Positions 14,818-21,601 of a DNA stretch of 59,716 bases are shown one piece after another. Numbering within the stretch: position 1 is the first letter of the stretch; every line of letters begins with the position of its first letter. Made by a program: the position numbers and the translations under genes. Source of the DNA: Candidatus Rokuibacteriota bacterium (GTDB lineage Bacteria; Methylomirabilota; Methylomirabilia; Rokubacteriales; CSP1-6); the NCBI GenBank assembly GCA_003220435.1, contig QHSL01000077.1, positions 1 through 59,716 on the forward strand, given 5' to 3'. Below the pieces are notes generated by a model. That model saw only the letters and a program-made list of their open reading frames with translations, had not been told where the DNA came from and did not search any database.

Positions 14818-15954
14818 TTGATCCGAGTCCTCCAGCTTCTCACCGCCACCACACTCGGCGGCGGTCCGCGGCAGGTCTATCACCTCGTTCGGCGTCTTCC
14901 CCGCGACGAGTTCACCGTCTGCGTCGGCGGCCCCGAGAACCGTCGGTATCGCGAGCAGCTCGCGGTGATGGGCGTCGAGCTCGCCCCGCTTGACGTCGAT
15001 CGACTCGGCCGCTTCTGGCGGACGGTCTTCCGTACGCTTCGGTTGATCCGCGAGTCGCGCGCCGAGGTCGTCCACACGCACGGCAAGGGCGCGGGCTTCT
15101 ACGGCCGTGTCGCGGCGCTCGTTGCTGGCGTGCCCGTCGTCCACACCTTTCACGGCATCCACTACGAGAGCTACCCCTGCGCCGGACGGCGTCTCTACCT
15201 CGCGCTCGAGCGGTGTCTGGCGCATCTCACGCACACGGTGATCAACGTTTCAGCCAGCCAGGACACCGAGGCGCTCGCGCTCGGCGTGAGCCGACCTGGC
15301 CGAAGCGCGGTCGTGGTGAACGGGATCGACGCCGAGGAGCTGGACACCCTCTCTCCGTGGGGTCGGAGCTCGTTGTTGACGTTCGAGCGCGAGGACGTGA
15401 CGGTGCTCGGCTGCGTGGCGCGCTTCGATCCCGTCAAGCGTCACGAGGTGCTCCTGCGCGCGCTGAGTCGAATCGTTCCGCGGCATCCGCGCGTGCGACT
15501 GCTGCTGGTTGGCGGCGGGCCGGAAGAAGACCGCATCAAGCGCCTCGCGGTGGCGCTCTCGATTCCTCCTGGAAGCATCGTGTTTCCGGGCGCACTCGAC
15601 TGGCGGACGAACCCTTACACCGCGATGGACATCTACGTGACCGCGTCGGCCAAGGAGGGACTGCCGCTGGCGCCGCTGGAGGCGATGGCGTCGAGGCTGC
15701 CGGTGATCGCGAGCGACGTTCCCGGCCACCGCGAGGTCGTCGCCCACGGCGAGACCGGACTGCTGGTGGCCCCCGAGGACGACAAGGCGTTGGCCGAGGC
15801 GATCGAGTCCTTGCTGGACGATAGCGAGCGGCGCGCACGGATGGGACGCGCCGGCCGCGAGCGGGTGCTGCGCGACTTCGCGATCGGCCCGATGGTCGAG
15901 AAGACGGCGGCGATCTATCGCGCGGCGGTCGTCACGCCGGGGCGTCGGCGCTGA
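14818..15954 (+). CDS. Glycosyltransferase family 4 (GT-B)
   Basis: 378 residues. The N-terminal acceptor domain begins TATTLGGGPRQVYHLVRRL (9-27) and contains VVHTHGKGAG near 85. The C-terminal donor domain has LGCVARFDPVKRHEVLLRA and the GT4 E-x7-E element in KEGLPLAPLEAM (Glu280, Glu288), followed by PVIASDVPGHREVV. Such enzymes transfer a sugar from an NDP donor to a lipid-linked or polysaccharide acceptor on the cytoplasmic side. The start is TTG at 14818. It is the first glycan gene on the left and overlaps the convergent ferredoxin gene by 23 bases. Confidence 0.88.
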   Translation: MIRVLQLLTATTLGGGPRQVYHLVRRLPRDEFTVCVGGPENRRYREQLAVMGVELAPLDVDRLGRFWRTVFRTLRLIRESRAEVVHTHGKGAGFYGRVAALVAGVPVVHTFHGIHYESYPCAGRRLYLALERCLAHLTHTVINVSASQDTEALALGVSRPGRSAVVVNGIDAEELDTLSPWGRSSLLTFEREDVTVLGCVARFDPVKRHEVLLRALSRIVPRHPRVRLLLVGGGPEEDRIKRLAVALSIPPGSIVFPGALDWRTNPYTAMDIYVTASAKEGLPLAPLEAMASRLPVIASDVPGHREVVAHGETGLLVAPEDDKALAEAIESLLDDSERRARMGRAGRERVLRDFAIGPMVEKTAAIYRAAVVTPGRRR

Positions 15955-16099
15955 AGCGGCGCAGGCAGTAGAGCAGGTCGCCGAGACAACCGGTGCAGAG
16001 CTTGCCCGTTCGCTCCTTGTTCGCCAGCGGCCACCGGCCGTCCCGGCACGCCTCGCGCAGCTCGCCGACGGTCAGGTTGGTGCAGTAGCACAGGAGCAT
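15932..16099 (-). CDS. BFD-like [2Fe-2S] protein
   Basis: 55 residues from the ATG at 16099. It has the bacterioferritin-associated ferredoxin pattern: CYC near the N-terminus (Cys4, Cys6), a helical linker (TVGELREACRDGRW) and CTGC at 35-38, giving four cluster ligands. BFD proteins pass electrons to ferritin-bound iron or act as iron-sulphur modules of larger enzymes. No bacterioferritin gene is nearby. Earlier in-frame starts exist but add residues without family character. Confidence 0.75.
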   Translation of the reverse strand: MLLCYCTNLTVGELREACRDGRWPLANKERTGKLCTGCLGDLLYCLRRFSADAPA

Positions 16100-16143
16100 C
16101 GAATCCACGACCTCGGGGACCGGCGCCTTCGCCTCGATGCGCC

Positions 16144-16173
16144 ACCCTACCGTGCGCGTTTCCAGAGTGTCAA
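16144..16173 (-). promoter_or_regulatory. Possible promoter for the BFD-like gene
   Basis: A perfect TTGACA (16173-16168) is followed after 18 bases by TAGGGT (16149-16144), a poor -10 box. The position, about 45 bases upstream of the ATG at 16099, is reasonable; the -10 match is the weak point. Confidence 0.35.
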
Positions 16174-16208
16174 GCCGCCGGCGGGACGCTGGGGCGCCGC
16201 GAGCGCGA

Positions 16209-16217
16209 TGATACAAT
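16209..16217 (+). promoter_or_regulatory. Extended -10 promoter, probable leaderless start of the epimerase gene
   Basis: TGATACAAT carries the TG extension and a 5/6 match to the -10 box (TACAAT at 16212-16217). The GTG start codon of the epimerase is at 16224, seven bases after the box, which is where transcription itself should begin. No ribosome binding site lies before the GTG, in keeping with a leaderless mRNA. Confidence 0.5.
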
Positions 16218-16223
16218 CGCCGC

Positions 16224-17177
16224 GTGAAGGCCGTGGTTCTCGTGACGGGCGGCGCCGGCTTCATCGGCTCGCACCTCGTAGAACGGCTCCTGGCCGACGG
16301 CGACCGCGTGCGAGTCCTCGACAACTTCTCGAGCGGCACGCGCCGAAACCTCGCCTTCGCCGCGCCCCTGCGCCGCCGGCTCACGATCCTCCGGGGGGAC
16401 GTCCGCAACCTGTCGACGGTGATCCGCGCGGCCCGCGGTGTCAGCGTGATCTTTCACCAGGCGGCGATGCGCTCGGTGCCGCGCTCGGTGAAAGATCCGC
16501 TGGGCGCGAACGCGAACAACGTGAACGGCACGCTCAACGTGCTCGAGGCGGCGCGGCGCTGCCGGGTTCCCAGGGTGGTCTACGCCTCGTCGTCGGCGGT
16601 CTACGGCGACCGACCGGACCTGCCCAAGCGTGAGGACCAGCCGCCGGCGCCGATCTCACCCTACGCCGCTTCCAAGGCGGCCGGCGAGCAATACGCCGCG
16701 GTGTGGACGCGGCTCTACGGCGTGGAGACGGTCGGGCTGCGCTACTTCAACGTGTTCGGGCCGCGGCAGGACCCGAAGTCCGAGTATGCCGCGGTGATCC
16801 CCCGCTTCATCCTGTGGGGGCTCGGCGGCCGTCCGCTCGAGGTCCACGGCGACGGCAATCAATCCCGAGACTTCACCTACGTCGACAACGTCGTCGAGGC
16901 CAATCTCCTGGCGGCCAGGGCACGCGACGCGGCCGGCGAGGCGTTCAACGTCGGATGCGGCAGCCGGGTGAGCCTGCTCGAGATCGTCGCGCGGCTCGAG
17001 GCGATCCTGGGACGGAGGCTGGAGCGCAGACACACTCCGCCGCGCTCCGGCGACGTGCCGCACACGCTCGCCGACATCTCGAAGGCAAAGCGGCTGCTCG
17101 GCTACGAGCCGCTGGTGGATTTCGACGAGGGGTTCCGGCGGACGATCGCGTACTTCCGGTCGTCGCTCGAGAGCTAG
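16224..17177 (+). CDS. NAD-dependent sugar epimerase/dehydratase (extended SDR)
   Basis: 317 residues. The NAD loop TGGAGFIG is at 8-15, the SSSAVYGD strand at 122-129 and the catalytic Tyr147-xxx-Lys151 in SPYAASK. GVETVGLRYFNVFGPRQ, then HGDGNQSRDFTYVDNVV, match the UDP-glucose/UDP-GlcNAc 4-epimerase and UDP-glucuronate epimerase group. The product is an NDP-sugar for glycan assembly. It starts at GTG 16224 and is followed after 12 bases by the transporter operon, whose first gene has its ribosome binding site (AGGAGGG, 17176-17182) overlapping this gene's stop codon. Confidence 0.87.
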   Translation: MKAVVLVTGGAGFIGSHLVERLLADGDRVRVLDNFSSGTRRNLAFAAPLRRRLTILRGDVRNLSTVIRAARGVSVIFHQAAMRSVPRSVKDPLGANANNVNGTLNVLEAARRCRVPRVVYASSSAVYGDRPDLPKREDQPPAPISPYAASKAAGEQYAAVWTRLYGVETVGLRYFNVFGPRQDPKSEYAAVIPRFILWGLGGRPLEVHGDGNQSRDFTYVDNVVEANLLAARARDAAGEAFNVGCGSRVSLLEIVARLEAILGRRLERRHTPPRSGDVPHTLADISKAKRLLGYEPLVDFDEGFRRTIAYFRSSLES

Positions 17178-17189
17178 GAGGGTTTCCCA

Positions 17190-18674
17190 ATGCGCCGCGT
17201 CGTGGGGCTGCTGCTCGTCGTGCTCGCCGCGTGCTCCGTCGCGTTTCCCGCGGCGGCGCCGGCGCAGAACCTCGTGGTGCAAGTCGCGACCGAGCCGCCG
17301 GGGCTGGACCTGACCGCGACGCCGGCGTCCGCGACGGCGGCGGTGGTTTTCTACAACGTGCAGGAAGCCCTGGTGAAGGTGGACCGGCACGGCAAGATCG
17401 TGCCGTGGCTGGCGGAGCGCTGGCACACCGCGGACAACAAGAACTACACGTTCTTCCTCAAGCGCGGCGTGCGCTTCCACAACGGCCGCGAGCTGAAGGC
17501 CACCGACGTGAAGTTCGTCATCGATCGGGCCATGAATCCCGAGACGAAGCATCCCTATCCCGGCTACTACGAGGCGATCGGCGACATCATCGTGAAGGAC
17601 GACTACACGATCACCTTCACGCTCAAGAGCACGACCGCCAATTTCCTGCTCAACATGGCGCGCCAGGGCTCCGTCATGTACCCGCGCGAGGGTGTCGAGA
17701 CGCTGAAGAGCGAGCCGATCGGCACCGGGCCGTACAAGGTCGCCGAGTGGGTGCGGGGCGACCGCATCGTGCTGGTGAAGAATCCGGAGTATCACGTCAA
17801 GGGGCTCCCCAAGCTGGACCGGGTGACGTACCGCTTCATCCCCGACCCGAACGCCGCGCTGGCCGCGCTCAAGGCGGGCGACATCGACGCGGCAATGTTC
17901 GGCATCGGCCCCGAGCACGTGCCGGATCTCCAGAAGGACGGGCGGTTCCAGGTCATCATCGGCGAGACGACCAACGACGTGATCATGTCGATGAACAACT
18001 CGCGCAAGCCGTACACCGACGTCCGAGTGCGACGGGCCATCACCCACGGGATCAACAAGCCCGAGGTGGTGAAGGGCGCGATGTTCGGTCTCGGGCGCGT
18101 GCTCGGCACCAACGTCGATCCGCTCAACCCGTACTTCGTTGACATGTCCGGCGCGATGCCCCACGACGCCGCGAAGGCCAAGAAGCTGCTCGCCGAGGCC
18201 GGTTACCCGAACGGGTTCGAGACCGTGCTGAAGGTCGCGCCCCAGTACTACTACACCGTGCGGACCGGCGAGGTGATCGCCGACCAGCTCGGGAAGATCG
18301 GCGTGAAGGTCAAGATCGAGCAGATCGAGTGGGGCCAGTGGTTGTCGCGCGTGTGGAAGGACGCCGAGTACGACCTGACCATCATCGGCCACGCCGAGGC
18401 GTGGGACATCGCCAACTACGCGAAGCCCACCTACTACTTCCGCTACGACAGCGCCGAGTTCCAGAAGCTCTTCAAGGAGTCGGAGGTGACGGTCGACGAC
18501 AAGGCGCGCCGCGAGCTCTACGTGCGGATGCAGAAGAAGCTCGTCGAGGATGCACCGGTGGTGTGGCTCTACATCCACCCGCGGCTGGCCGTCACCAAGA
18601 AGGGGTTGCAGGGGCTCTGGAAGGATCTGCCGCTGCCGGCGTTCGATCTCTCCGAGGTCGCGTGGGCGAAATAG
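17190..18674 (+). CDS. ABC transporter substrate-binding protein, family 5
   Basis: 494 residues with an N-terminal signal peptide (VVGLLLVVLAACSVAFPAAAPAQ; the Cys could be lipidated). Family 5 solute-binding features are clear: VATEPPGLDLT, then FFLKRGVRFHNGRELKATDV near residue 90, and PIGTGPYKVAEW near 178. It captures peptides or other solutes in the periplasm and delivers them to the two permeases encoded downstream. A strong AGGAGGG eight bases before the ATG predicts high translation, as expected for a binding protein made in excess. Confidence 0.92.
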   Translation: MRRVVGLLLVVLAACSVAFPAAAPAQNLVVQVATEPPGLDLTATPASATAAVVFYNVQEALVKVDRHGKIVPWLAERWHTADNKNYTFFLKRGVRFHNGRELKATDVKFVIDRAMNPETKHPYPGYYEAIGDIIVKDDYTITFTLKSTTANFLLNMARQGSVMYPREGVETLKSEPIGTGPYKVAEWVRGDRIVLVKNPEYHVKGLPKLDRVTYRFIPDPNAALAALKAGDIDAAMFGIGPEHVPDLQKDGRFQVIIGETTNDVIMSMNNSRKPYTDVRVRRAITHGINKPEVVKGAMFGLGRVLGTNVDPLNPYFVDMSGAMPHDAAKAKKLLAEAGYPNGFETVLKVAPQYYYTVRTGEVIADQLGKIGVKVKIEQIEWGQWLSRVWKDAEYDLTIIGHAEAWDIANYAKPTYYFRYDSAEFQKLFKESEVTVDDKARRELYVRMQKKLVEDAPVVWLYIHPRLAVTKKGLQGLWKDLPLPAFDLSEVAWAK

Positions 18675-18694
18675 CCCCGATCCGATCTTAGAAC

Positions 18695-19639
18695 GTGCGG
18701 GGGTACATTGCGAGGCGGGCCGCGGCCTTCGTGGTGACCCTTCTCGTCGTCTCGCTGCTGGTGTTCGTGGTCGTCCGCGTGCTTCCCGGCGACCCCGCGC
18801 TGGTGATCATCGGGCCCGACGGGAGCCCCGAAGCGGCGGCGCGGCTGCGCGAGGCGATGGGGCTGAACCGTCCGATTCCCGTCCAGTACGCCGAGTGGCT
18901 CGGCGGCGCGCTACGCGGCGATCTCGGAAAGTCGTTGCAGTACGACGTACCGGTGGGGCGGCTCATCGTGAGCCGGCTGCCGGTGACGCTGCCGCTCGCG
19001 CTCATGGCGGCCACCCTCATGGTGGTCACGGCGCTTCCGCTCGGTCTCTTCGCCGCCCGGCATCACCGTCGCGTCGGCGACTACCTGGCGATGGTCGTGT
19101 CGCAGATCGGCATCGCCGTCCCGGGATTCTGGGCCGGCTTGCTCCTGATCTTATTGTTCTCCGTGCACCTGGGCTGGGTGCAGTCGGGCGGGTTCGCCGG
19201 CTGGTCGACCGGGCTCTGGCCCGGCATCCGATCGCTCCTGCTCCCGGCGGTGGCGCTCGGGCTCTTCCAGGCGGCGGTGCTCGTGCGCGCCACCCGCTCG
19301 TCGGTGCTGGACGTCCTGCGCGAGGACTACGTGCGCACCGCGCGCGCCAAGGGGGTGAGCGAGCTCTCGGCGCTCGGCAAGCACACGCTTCGCAATGCGC
19401 TGATCCCGATCGTGACAGTGGCCGGCCTGCAGCTCGGCCAGCTCGCGGCGGGCGCCATCATTCTAGAATCCGTGTTCGCGCTGCCGGGCCTGGGACGCCT
19501 GGCGCTCGGCGCCATCACCGCGCGTGACCTGCCGGTCGTCCAGGGCGTGACGCTCTTCGTCGCGTCGTCGATCGTGTTCATCAACTTCGCGGTGGATCTA
19601 CTCTATGTGGTCCTGGATCCCCGGATTCGCTATGACTGA
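18695..19639 (+). CDS. ABC transporter permease, DppB/OppB type
   Basis: 314 residues, GTG start. The N-terminal helix (AAFVVTLLVVSLLVFVVVRV), the LRGDLGKSL segment, the EAA-type loop (EDYVRTARAKGVSELSALGK, then LRNALIPIVTV) and the C-terminal DPRIRYD are all standard for this subunit. It follows the substrate-binding gene by 20 bases. Its stop codon overlaps an ATG (19632) that opens the frame running through the 87-bp repeats. No ATPase gene follows dppC here, so an ATPase from elsewhere must energise the transporter. Confidence 0.92.
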   Translation: MRGYIARRAAAFVVTLLVVSLLVFVVVRVLPGDPALVIIGPDGSPEAAARLREAMGLNRPIPVQYAEWLGGALRGDLGKSLQYDVPVGRLIVSRLPVTLPLALMAATLMVVTALPLGLFAARHHRRVGDYLAMVVSQIGIAVPGFWAGLLLILLFSVHLGWVQSGGFAGWSTGLWPGIRSLLLPAVALGLFQAAVLVRATRSSVLDVLREDYVRTARAKGVSELSALGKHTLRNALIPIVTVAGLQLGQLAAGAIILESVFALPGLGRLALGAITARDLPVVQGVTLFVASSIVFINFAVDLLYVVLDPRIRYD

Positions 19640-19943
19640 GTTTCTTGTGAAGCCCGGCGAGGCCTCGGAGACGGCCGGCGTTGTCGAGGAGCGCGCCGGC
19701 TTCGCCGGGGCGCTTCCGAGCGTCGGGGGGTTTGGGGGGCCCGGCGAGGTCCCGGAGACGGCCGGCGTTGTCGAGGAGCGCGCCGGCTTCGCCGGGGCGC
19801 TTCCGAGCGTCGGGGGGTTTGGGGGGCCCGGCGAGGCCCCGGAGACGGCCGGCGTTGTCGAGGAGCGCGCCGGCTTCGCCGGGGCGCTTCCGAGCGTCGG
19901 GGGGTTTGGGGGGCCCGGCGAGGCCCCCCAATCAGGATATTGA
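19632..19943 (+). CDS. Repeat-encoded reading frame linking dppB and dppC (hypothetical)
   Basis: 103 codons. The ATG overlaps the end of the dppB-like gene (ATGACTGA), and the TGA at 19941-19943 overlaps the TTG start of the dppC-like gene as TTGA. Between them three 29-residue repeats of the form ETAGVVEERAGFAGALPSVG plus GFGGPGEAP are encoded. There is no membrane segment or known domain. It may be only a by-product of repeats whose length (87) is a multiple of three. However, overlap at both ends is what a coupling or relay frame would need to carry ribosomes from one permease gene to the next. Confidence 0.35.
   Translation: MTEFLVKPGEASETAGVVEERAGFAGALPSVGGFGGPGEVPETAGVVEERAGFAGALPSVGGFGGPGEAPETAGVVEERAGFAGALPSVGGFGGPGEAPQSGY
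19652..19927. repeat. Three 87-bp direct tandem repeats between permease genes
   Basis: Units start at 19652, 19739 and 19826, with a 15-base partial fourth copy at 19913. The copies look identical except at unit positions 12 and 14. Each contains a strong hairpin (19691-19713, 19778-19800, 19865-19887): arm GCGCGCCGGC, loop TTC, arm GCCGGGGCGC, pairing over nine bases with one G-G mismatch. Because 87 is a multiple of three and no stop occurs in any frame, the block is open in all six frames. It resembles a REP-like intergenic element that has multiplied. Confidence 0.95.
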
Positions 19944-20758
19944 GGGCGCGACCGCTGACGCACGTGACGTTTGCGACGGGGGTGGCGATCACGGCGCTGC
20001 TGATCGGAACCGCCGTGCTGAGCCTCGTCTACACGCCGAGCGATCCGCTGCAGATGTCGATCACCGGGCGTCTCCAGGGGCCGTCCGGCCCGCATCCCTT
20101 CGGGACCGACCAGTACGGCCGCGACGTGCTCTCGCGCGTGATGCGTGGCACCATCACCTCCATCGCCGTCGGCGTGATCGCGGTCGGGATCGGCGCGGTG
20201 CTGGGAATGTTGATCGGGATCCTCAGCGGCTACGCCGGCGGTGTGCTCGACGAGGGATTCATGCGGCTGGTCGACGCGATCCAGGGCTTCCCGGCGATCC
20301 TCTCGGCGTTGCTCTTCGCGGCCGTCTTCACGCCGGGGATCGCGCTCAGCATGGTCGCCATCGGCATCGCCTTCGTGCCGGCCTTCGCGCGGCTGACGCG
20401 CGCCGGGTTCCTCGAGCTGCGCGAGCGCGAGTTCGTCGTGGCCGCCCGGGCGCTCGGCGCCGCCGACCGCCGGCTCATCACGCGGCACATTCTGCCGAAC
20501 ACGCTGCCCCCGCTGATCGTCCAGGCGACGACGAGTTTCCCCGTCGCCATCCTCGCCGAGGCGGGCCTCGCATACCTCGGCCTCGGCACCCAGCCGCCGC
20601 ACCCGTCCTGGGGGCTCATGCTCCGGGAGGCGCAGAATTTCCTCTCGATGAACCCGTGGTTCGCCGTCTTCCCCGGCGGCGCGATCGCGCTGACGGTGCT
20701 GGGGCTGAATCTCCTGGGCGACGGACTACGCGATCTGCTCGACCCGAAGACGGCGTGA
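19940..20758 (+). CDS. ABC transporter permease, DppC/OppC type
   Basis: 272 residues, at the short end of the family, from a TTG at 19940. No alternative in-frame start exists between the dppB stop and this codon. The features are standard: first helix at about 10-32, HPFGTDQYGRDVLSRVMRG near 52-70, the EAA-type loop (EREFVVAARALGAADRRLIT, then HILPNTLPP) and the LLGDGLRDLLDPKTA tail. The usual cytoplasmic N-terminal extension of DppC is missing, perhaps replaced by the repeat block. Confidence 0.88.
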   Translation: MRARPLTHVTFATGVAITALLIGTAVLSLVYTPSDPLQMSITGRLQGPSGPHPFGTDQYGRDVLSRVMRGTITSIAVGVIAVGIGAVLGMLIGILSGYAGGVLDEGFMRLVDAIQGFPAILSALLFAAVFTPGIALSMVAIGIAFVPAFARLTRAGFLELREREFVVAARALGAADRRLITRHILPNTLPPLIVQATTSFPVAILAEAGLAYLGLGTQPPHPSWGLMLREAQNFLSMNPWFAVFPGGAIALTVLGLNLLGDGLRDLLDPKTA

Positions 20759-20832
20759 GCGACGGCGCGGCCGCAAATGCGCGAATCGGATCACCAAATC
20801 GTCCGATGTGTCGCGGCAGACGCAGCTACAAT

Positions 20833-20862
20833 TTGACTATTCTGGAATCATATCGGTATCGT
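20833..20862 (+). promoter_or_regulatory. Possible promoter for the YjbQ-family gene
   Basis: TTGACT (20833-20838) and TATCGT (20857-20862) are separated by 18 bases inside a conspicuously AT-rich 60-base patch (about 20810-20870), about 75 bases before the ATG at 20937. The match is moderate. Confidence 0.4.
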
Positions 20863-20936
20863 TACGTCTGATTTGGCGCAGCCACGCCGGCCGGGGGCCA
20901 GCGAATCCAGAATGGTGCGCTGCGGAGAGCACGACC

Positions 20937-21365
20937 ATGAAGGTGTACAGTACCTGCTTCACGCTGTCGACCGAGGACCGGACCGAGATCGCCGACATCA
21001 CCAAGCTGGTCCGGGACGCCGTCCAGCAGTTCGCGGTCACGACGGGCGTCGCGCTGGTCAACACGCTCCACACGACGTGCGCGCTGTTCGTGAACGAATT
21101 CCAGAGCGCGCTCATCGACGACCTCAGGGCCCTCATCGAGCGGCTCGTGCCGGAGCGTGACGGCTACCGTCACGACGATCCACGGGTGTCGGACTGCGAG
21201 CGCGGCAACGCCCACTCGCACCTCCGCGCCGCGCTGCTCGGCCGCAACATCGCGGTCGGCGTGAACAACGGCGAGCTGACGCTCGGTCGGTTCCAATCAG
21301 TGATCTTCGCCGAGCTCGACGGCCCGAGGAAGCGCGAGATCAGCATCCAGGTGATCGGGGAGTAG
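20937..21365 (+). CDS. YjbQ/UPF0047 family protein
   Basis: 142 residues from the ATG at 20937, preceded by GGAGAG. The UPF0047 pattern is complete: HTTCALFVNE near residue 42, the second His pair in NAHSHLRAALLG near 93, and a C-terminal GRFQSVIFAELDGPRKREIS. Members form trimers; E. coli YjbQ has been linked to thiamine-phosphate synthase activity, but the in vivo role is unsettled. It stands alone after the transporter operon. Confidence 0.88.
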   Translation: MKVYSTCFTLSTEDRTEIADITKLVRDAVQQFAVTTGVALVNTLHTTCALFVNEFQSALIDDLRALIERLVPERDGYRHDDPRVSDCERGNAHSHLRAALLGRNIAVGVNNGELTLGRFQSVIFAELDGPRKREISIQVIGE

Positions 21366-21426
21366 CGGCGACGAGCCTCTCAGGCGGATCGCCGGCCCCG
21401 CGTGAGGCTCTCCGAGACACGCCGAC

Positions 21427-21540
21427 CTACCAGCACCACAGGCAGAGATCTGCGCCCGTCATCGCGTAAGCGATGAACGTGACGATCACGGCCAACGTCA
21501 CGAGCGCCACGCACAGCGCAAGATCTGGACGGTCTGCCAT
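21427..21540 (-). CDS. Possible 37-residue single-helix membrane protein
   Basis: A short minus-strand frame in the gap between the YjbQ-family gene and the first GT39 gene. It begins MADRPDLALCVALVTLAVIV and ends in a Cys/Trp tail (DLCLWCW). One membrane helix of about 20 residues is predicted. A GAGGA lies rather far (about 20 bases) upstream of the ATG. The composition (helix plus short aromatic tail) looks protein-like, but no conservation can be tested here. Confidence 0.3.
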   Translation of the reverse strand: MADRPDLALCVALVTLAVIVTFIAYAMTGADLCLWCW

Positions 21541-21578
21541 CGGGCTCGGGTTCGGCGGATTCCTCGCAACAATATACC

Positions 21579-21592
21579 GGGGCCGCGGCCCC
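21579..21592. repeat. 14-bp perfect palindrome upstream of GT39 gene
   Basis: GGGGCCGCGGCCCC is self-complementary and ends nine bases before the GTG start at 21602. It could be an operator or a structure masking the start codon, or a chance product of GC richness. Confidence 0.35.
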
Positions 21593-21601
21593 ACGCCATA
21601 A

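Noticed and set aside
16656-18578. 640-codon minus-strand open frame across the epimerase and binding-protein genes
   Set aside because: Spans two real genes on the other strand with no domain signal.
19652-19927. Tandem repeats as a CRISPR array
   Set aside because: Units are directly adjacent with no unique spacers and 87 bases long; no cas genes nearby.
19598-20602. 334-codon minus-strand frame through the 87-bp repeats and dppC
   Set aside because: Open only because the repeats lack stops in every frame; antisense to a clear permease.
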